Source: Bacteroidales bacterium
GTDB lineage: Bacteria; Bacteroidota; Bacteroidia; Bacteroidales; F082
Length of the DNA stretch: 64,000 bases
Reading direction: 5' to 3'
NCBI GenBank assembly: GCA_017477425.1
Contig: JAFUVT010000004.1
Span: forward strand, 16,703-80,702
Of this stretch, positions 60,772-64,000 are shown piece by piece (positions within the stretch are counted from its first letter, which is position 1; every line of letters begins with the position of its first letter). The notes under the pieces are model-generated. The model was not told the origin of the DNA and searched no databases. It saw only the letters and a program-made list of their open reading frames with translations. The position numbers were made by a program, and so were the translations under genes.

Positions 60772-61335
60772 CTAGAGTCGTTCCACCTCGCACAATCCAT
60801 CCCGATTGCCCACCACGAAAGCCACGGGTGGGTTCTTGCCTTGCACAAGGTCTGTCAGGTAGAGCGGCTCGCCGAGGATGAAGAGGCTGGCAAAGAAGGT
60901 GTCGCCGACCTTTAGTTTTGAGTTCTCGGCTTCTTCGACGATGAACTGGTTGTCGCCCAAATAGCGGAAGGTGCAGCGGCGGTCGGGACGCCATGAGACC
61001 CTGACATGGTCGTCGACATTCAGTTCTGCCGTGCTGATGTGTGGCGACAAGATGGGGTCGGAGCCGTTGCCGTTGGCGATGTGGTCCCTGAAATCGTCCC
61101 AATCTTCGTAGCCGAGAAAACTGGTTAGAATCCGCAACGTGCTGTTGCGAGCCGTGTCGGCGCCATCCACATAGCCCCACAGACGTTTCAGCGTGGTGGG
61201 GCTCATCGTCTCGTGCGTGCGCTCCCAAATGGCGCCGCTGAGAAAGATGAAGTCGTTGGGCGTCTGCATCTTACGCTTCATGATTTTCTCTATCTGTTTC
61301 TTGAGTTCGGAGATTTCTGGGCTGGTTTTCGTCAT
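60772..61335 (-). CDS. Hypothetical cytoplasmic protein, possibly regulatory
   Basis: A 187-residue protein. The N-terminal 95 residues are helical, with SGAIWERTHETMSPTTLKRLWGYVDG and LRILTSFLGYEDWDDFRDHI. This resembles a divergent helix-turn-helix arrangement seen in Bacteroidota proteins that accompany signalling genes. The C-terminal half is a small beta domain (VSWRPDRRCTFRYLGDNQFIVEEAENSKLKVGDTFFASLFILGEPLYL). The family is not recognised with confidence. It is divergent from the kinase gene, which may point to a shared control region. Confidence 0.6.
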   Translation of the reverse strand: MTKTSPEISELKKQIEKIMKRKMQTPNDFIFLSGAIWERTHETMSPTTLKRLWGYVDGADTARNSTLRILTSFLGYEDWDDFRDHIANGNGSDPILSPHISTAELNVDDHVRVSWRPDRRCTFRYLGDNQFIVEEAENSKLKVGDTFFASLFILGEPLYLTDLVQGKNPPVAFVVGNRDGLCEVERL

Positions 61336-61398
61336 AATTGTTTCTTATTGATCCCATTTAGACACTGCAAAGAAACGAACTTTTTTTGAAACATAATT

Positions 61399-61418
61399 GG
61401 TCCTTTTTGGTCCTTTTT
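61399..61418. repeat. 10-base tandem duplication in the divergent control region
   Basis: GGTCCTTTTT occurs twice in a row, 31-50 bases before the kinase -7 box; possibly a regulator site or a slippage product. Confidence 0.5.
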
Positions 61419-61449
61419 GCATCGCTTTGCTTGGTATGCAAAAAAACAT

Positions 61450-61457
61450 TACCTTTG
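61450..61457 (+). promoter_or_regulatory. Bacteroidota -7 box for the receptor kinase
   Basis: TACCTTTG, 22 bases before the ATG at 61480; it supports that start over the ATG at 61417. Confidence 0.65.
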
Positions 61458-61479
61458 CGGTCTGAAAACGAAGGACTTC

Positions 61480-63745
61480 ATGAACGACGACAGCACATCC
61501 GGGCCCATCAATGCGCAGTTCCTCACGGAATCAGACGCGCTGACCAGCTATGCCGACATTCCCAGCCGTGGCTTCAACCAGTTGGTGAAGGCGAAGCGGC
61601 AGGGGAGGTGGTTCATGCTGAAAGGCCTGAAGCCCGAATTCCTCAACCAGCCCGTCTATCTCGAACTGCTGAAGAAGGAATACGAGCTGATGGTGCAACT
61701 CGACCATCCCAACATCGTGAAGGCCTTCGCCAAAGAGATGAACGAGCGACTGGGGCCTTGCATCGTGATGGAATACGTGGAAGGCGTGACGCTCGACCGC
61801 TTCCTGGAAGGCAAGCCCAGCGTGGAGGTTCGCCGCAAGGTGGTGGACCAGCTCATCGATGCCTTGGCCTACATCCACGGCAAGCAAATCGTCCACCGCG
61901 ACCTGAAGCCGAGCAATATCTTGGTCACCAGTAACGGCAACAACGTGAAGATCATCGACTTCGGGCTCTCCGATGCCGATGACTACGCCATCTTGAAACA
62001 ATCCGCTGGCACGCCGAAATACATGGCACCAGAGCAAAAGGCAATAGGGGGGTATGACAAATAATTGTAAATCAGATATTTACACATTTGGTTTGCTGTT
62101 GCGGCAGATTTTCCCGCATCGGTATCGCCACATTGCGGCCAAATGCACTCGCGAAAACCCCGAGAGGCGCTACCCGGACATGGAAGCCGTGCGCAAGGCC
62201 ATGCAACGCAGCGACCGTTGGCGGAGCTTGATTCCCGTGTTGGCCTTGTTGGTTCTGATGGTGTCCTTGGTTTTCCTTGTGGCCAGACAGACATCCCCAA
62301 CCACCATCGTGTCGTCTGAAACCCAGCCTAACGGTCTCACGACAGACCAAAAGAAATACATCAATGAAGGGGAATGGCAGGTTAATCTTATGCTTCGCCC
62401 GATTGCGGAAGAAGCCGAAAAAGGCAGTGAGAGCAGGGAAGTGCTGCTGGCAAGATTGGTCAAAACCAGCGTGGAGCTCAAGGCGATGTGCAATGAGATG
62501 GCCTTGCTCTATCCCGCCAACAGCTCGGAATGGATGACGTTTGTCACGGAGGTTGGGAAGACTCAACAGAACAAAGAGCGACAACTCATCGACCAAATCA
62601 ATGCCAACTGCAAACCCTACCAAGGCAACGACTTGGAAGGACTCGTCTCGCCCACGGTGATGACCCTGCCCGTGACGGAAATCACCGGCACTTCTGCGGT
62701 CGGCGGCATCGATGTGCTTAAAAAGGGCAACGCTGAAGGTAAGGAATTCGGTCTGTGCTGGGGCATGCTTCATAACCCGACCATCAATGGCGTACATGCC
62801 CGTTGCGACCGCATTGCCGACCCTGTGGTCATGAGTGGATTGCTGCCCAATGCCACTTATTTCGTCAGGGCCTATCTGACGAACGCGGCAGGCACGACCT
62901 ACGGCAACGAGGTGGCGTTTACCACCCTGCCTGCTGAGTATCATGCAGCAGTTCCCGAAGGCGCTTTGCCGGGTTGTTTTTCCGTCAGCGAAGGCAAGCA
63001 GGTGCTATTCTCGAAAGGCAACCTGCAATACCAAGCCACTACGGGCACTTGGCGCTTTGCGGAACACCAGTATGACTTTGTGGGGAAGGACAACGAGAAG
63101 GTTTCGGAGACCTACAGCGGTTGGATTGACCTGTTCGGTTGGGCCACGAGCGGCTACGACCATGGCGCGGTCTGTTACCAGCCTTGGTGCGACCACAAGG
63201 ACACGCAAAGCAACGCGATGCATTATGCTTATGGCAGGCCCGATGCCAACCTGTACCACGATTCGGGCAAGGCCGACTGGGGCTACAACGCCATCTCCAA
63301 TGGCGGCAACAAGGAAAACCTGTGGCGCACCCTGACCAAGAAGGAATGGGTGTATGTGCTTTTTGTCCGCAACACTGCATCTGGAGTTCGTTTTGCCAAA
63401 GCAAGTATGAATGGTGTGAATGGTCTGGTGGTTTTGCCCGACAATTGGATGGTGGCCACTTACCAATTCAATGCCGTAAACAATTCCGACCTCAATTATT
63501 ACAATAACATCATCAGTCTGGCCGACTGGCAAAACACGCTTGAGCCTGCCGGAGCGGTCTTTCTTCCGGAGGCGGGCGCCCGCACCATCGACGGTGTCTA
63601 TCCTGATTTAGGCAATTATCAATCCTCGAGTGTCGGCACCGGAGACAATTATGGACTGGTCATCGGCGATAATAGGCTGGTTGTCCTCGCCGAAGGCCAT
63701 CGAGGCGACGGCCGCGCCGTGCGCTTGGTGCGGGAGGAGGATTAA
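61480..63745 (+). pseudogene. Receptor-like Ser/Thr protein kinase, split by a one-base frameshift at a G6 tract
   Basis: Two frames together make one protein of about 754 residues if a single G of the tract 62047-62052 is ignored. Frame 1 (61480 to 62064) encodes the kinase N-lobe and catalytic loop: Lys48 (FMLKGLK), HRDLKPSN (139-146), DFG (160-162), AGTPKYMAPEQ. Frame 2 (from about 62054) continues exactly with the missing C-lobe, CKSDIYTFGLLLRQIFP and CTRENPERRYPDMEAVRKAM. After that come a membrane helix (LIPVLALLVLMVSLVFLVA), a fibronectin-like domain (about 62640-62940) and a Bacteroidales surface domain (FSVSEGKQVLFSKGNLQYQATTGTWRFAE, WRTLTKKEWVYVLF, GAVFLPEAGARTIDG). As written, the kinase would be truncated. 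Assembly error, true mutation, or frame switching at the G tract are all possible. Confidence 0.75.
62047..62052 (+). other. G6 tract at the frameshift point of the kinase
   Basis: Reading with five G joins MAPEQKAIGG to MTNNCKSDIYTFG in one frame; with six G a stop follows after YDK. Confidence 0.75.
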
Positions 63746-64000
63746 TACGTTAGCCCGAACATCCATAGCGGGATGCGATTGGCAAAGCCGACTTCCGTGT
63801 CGTCAACGGCAAGGAAGCTGTAGGGAACATCCTTAATCTGGTCAAAAGTCTTGTTCTTGCCGCCCACTTCAAACAGGTATTGCCCGTTGACGAGGAAATC
63901 TCCTTTTTTGGGCGTGTTCACTTCGTGGGCGACAGCCAATTGGTTCTGGAAGAAGGTCTCCCTCACATTGCCAATTTCAACATAGGGACACAGCGCATGC
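63742..64000 (-). CDS. C-terminus of an AAA/DUF4143 ATPase (cut by window edge)
   Basis: About 85 codons in one open frame run in from the right edge to a stop at 63742. The sequence ALCPYVEIGNVRETFFQNQL, then HEVNTPKKGDFLV, YLFEVGGKNKTFDQI and SFLAVDDTEVGFANRIPLWMFG, is the typical end of Bacteroidota ATP-binding proteins with an AAA_14 ATPase followed by DUF4143. The ATPase part is outside the window. The role of these proteins is unknown. Its end overlaps the end of the kinase gene by four bases. Confidence 0.78.
   Translation of the reverse strand, partial: HALCPYVEIGNVRETFFQNQLAVAHEVNTPKKGDFLVNGQYLFEVGGKNKTFDQIKDVPYSFLAVDDTEVGFANRIPLWMFGLTY

Noticed and set aside
61417..61480. Earlier start (MHRFAWYAKK) for the receptor kinase
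   Set aside because: The -7 box TACCTTTG at 61450-61457 lies inside that extension, so the transcript would begin after this start codon.

Overview
The window looks like a chromosome segment of an uncultured anaerobic member of the Bacteroidales (Bacteroidota). The reasons are several secreted proteins with type A C-terminal sorting domains of the type IX secretion system (T9SS), a promoter element of the form TAnnTTTG in front of at least twenty genes, a general lack of Shine-Dalgarno sequences, a multimeric [FeFe]-hydrogenase, a membrane pyrophosphatase and meso-diaminopimelate dehydrogenase. No tRNA, rRNA, CRISPR array, transposase or integrase was seen.

Layout. 1-8.0 kb (minus strand): secreted proteins. 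These are the N-terminus of a gingipain-like C25 protease, a T9SS beta-propeller protein, a TPR signalling lipoprotein and a complete C25 protease. 8.1-11.4 kb (plus): ddh and a GH3 beta-glucosidase lipoprotein. 11.4-17.4 kb (minus): dnaX, an M13 metallopeptidase, a PlsC-like acyltransferase and a translationally coupled membrane protein of unknown function. 17.5-24.7 kb (plus): a deacetylase-like protein with a FemAB/GNAT-like protein, upp, an NSS transporter, a helix-hairpin-helix protein, a decayed gene and a conserved secreted protein. 24.7-32.3 kb (plus): three tandem C10 (streptopain-like) proteases. 32.4-34.5 kb: an M15 peptidase and the thyA-folA pair. 34.5-38.0 kb (plus): a visibly AT-richer accessory block, with a DUF3791-DUF3990-small-protein operon, a candidate structured RNA, an EcoRI-family adenine methyltransferase and a DUF262-HNH nuclease. 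38-49 kb: nucleoside transporter, bifunctional nuclease-like protein, hppA, DUF1573 protein, aminotransferase, NamZ-like protein, AlbA/Schlafen-type ATP-binding regulator and a Lol-type permease. 49-55.8 kb: nth, small hypothetical genes, an Ala-rich TPR/coiled-coil protein, lolD, and a subtilase joined to a probable outer-membrane barrel. 56-60.7 kb: a four-gene HydABC/Hnd-type hydrogenase operon. 60.8-64 kb: a hypothetical protein, a receptor-like Ser/Thr kinase split by a frameshift, and the C-terminus of an AAA/DUF4143 ATPase.

Themes. Protein degradation at the cell surface dominates (C25, C10 x3, M13, M15, S8), with T9SS as a likely export route for the C25 and C10 enzymes and Lol parts for lipoprotein traffic. 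Energy metabolism is represented by the hydrogenase and by the ion-pumping pyrophosphatase. Short palindromic repeats of at least three families lie between genes and, strikingly, inside two coding regions (dnaX and a T9SS protein). The strongest candidates for something undescribed are the 34.5-38.0 kb block (possible toxin-antitoxin operon, structured RNA, unusual methylase-nuclease pair) and the split receptor kinase. All functions are inferred from reading the sequence; no database search was run.
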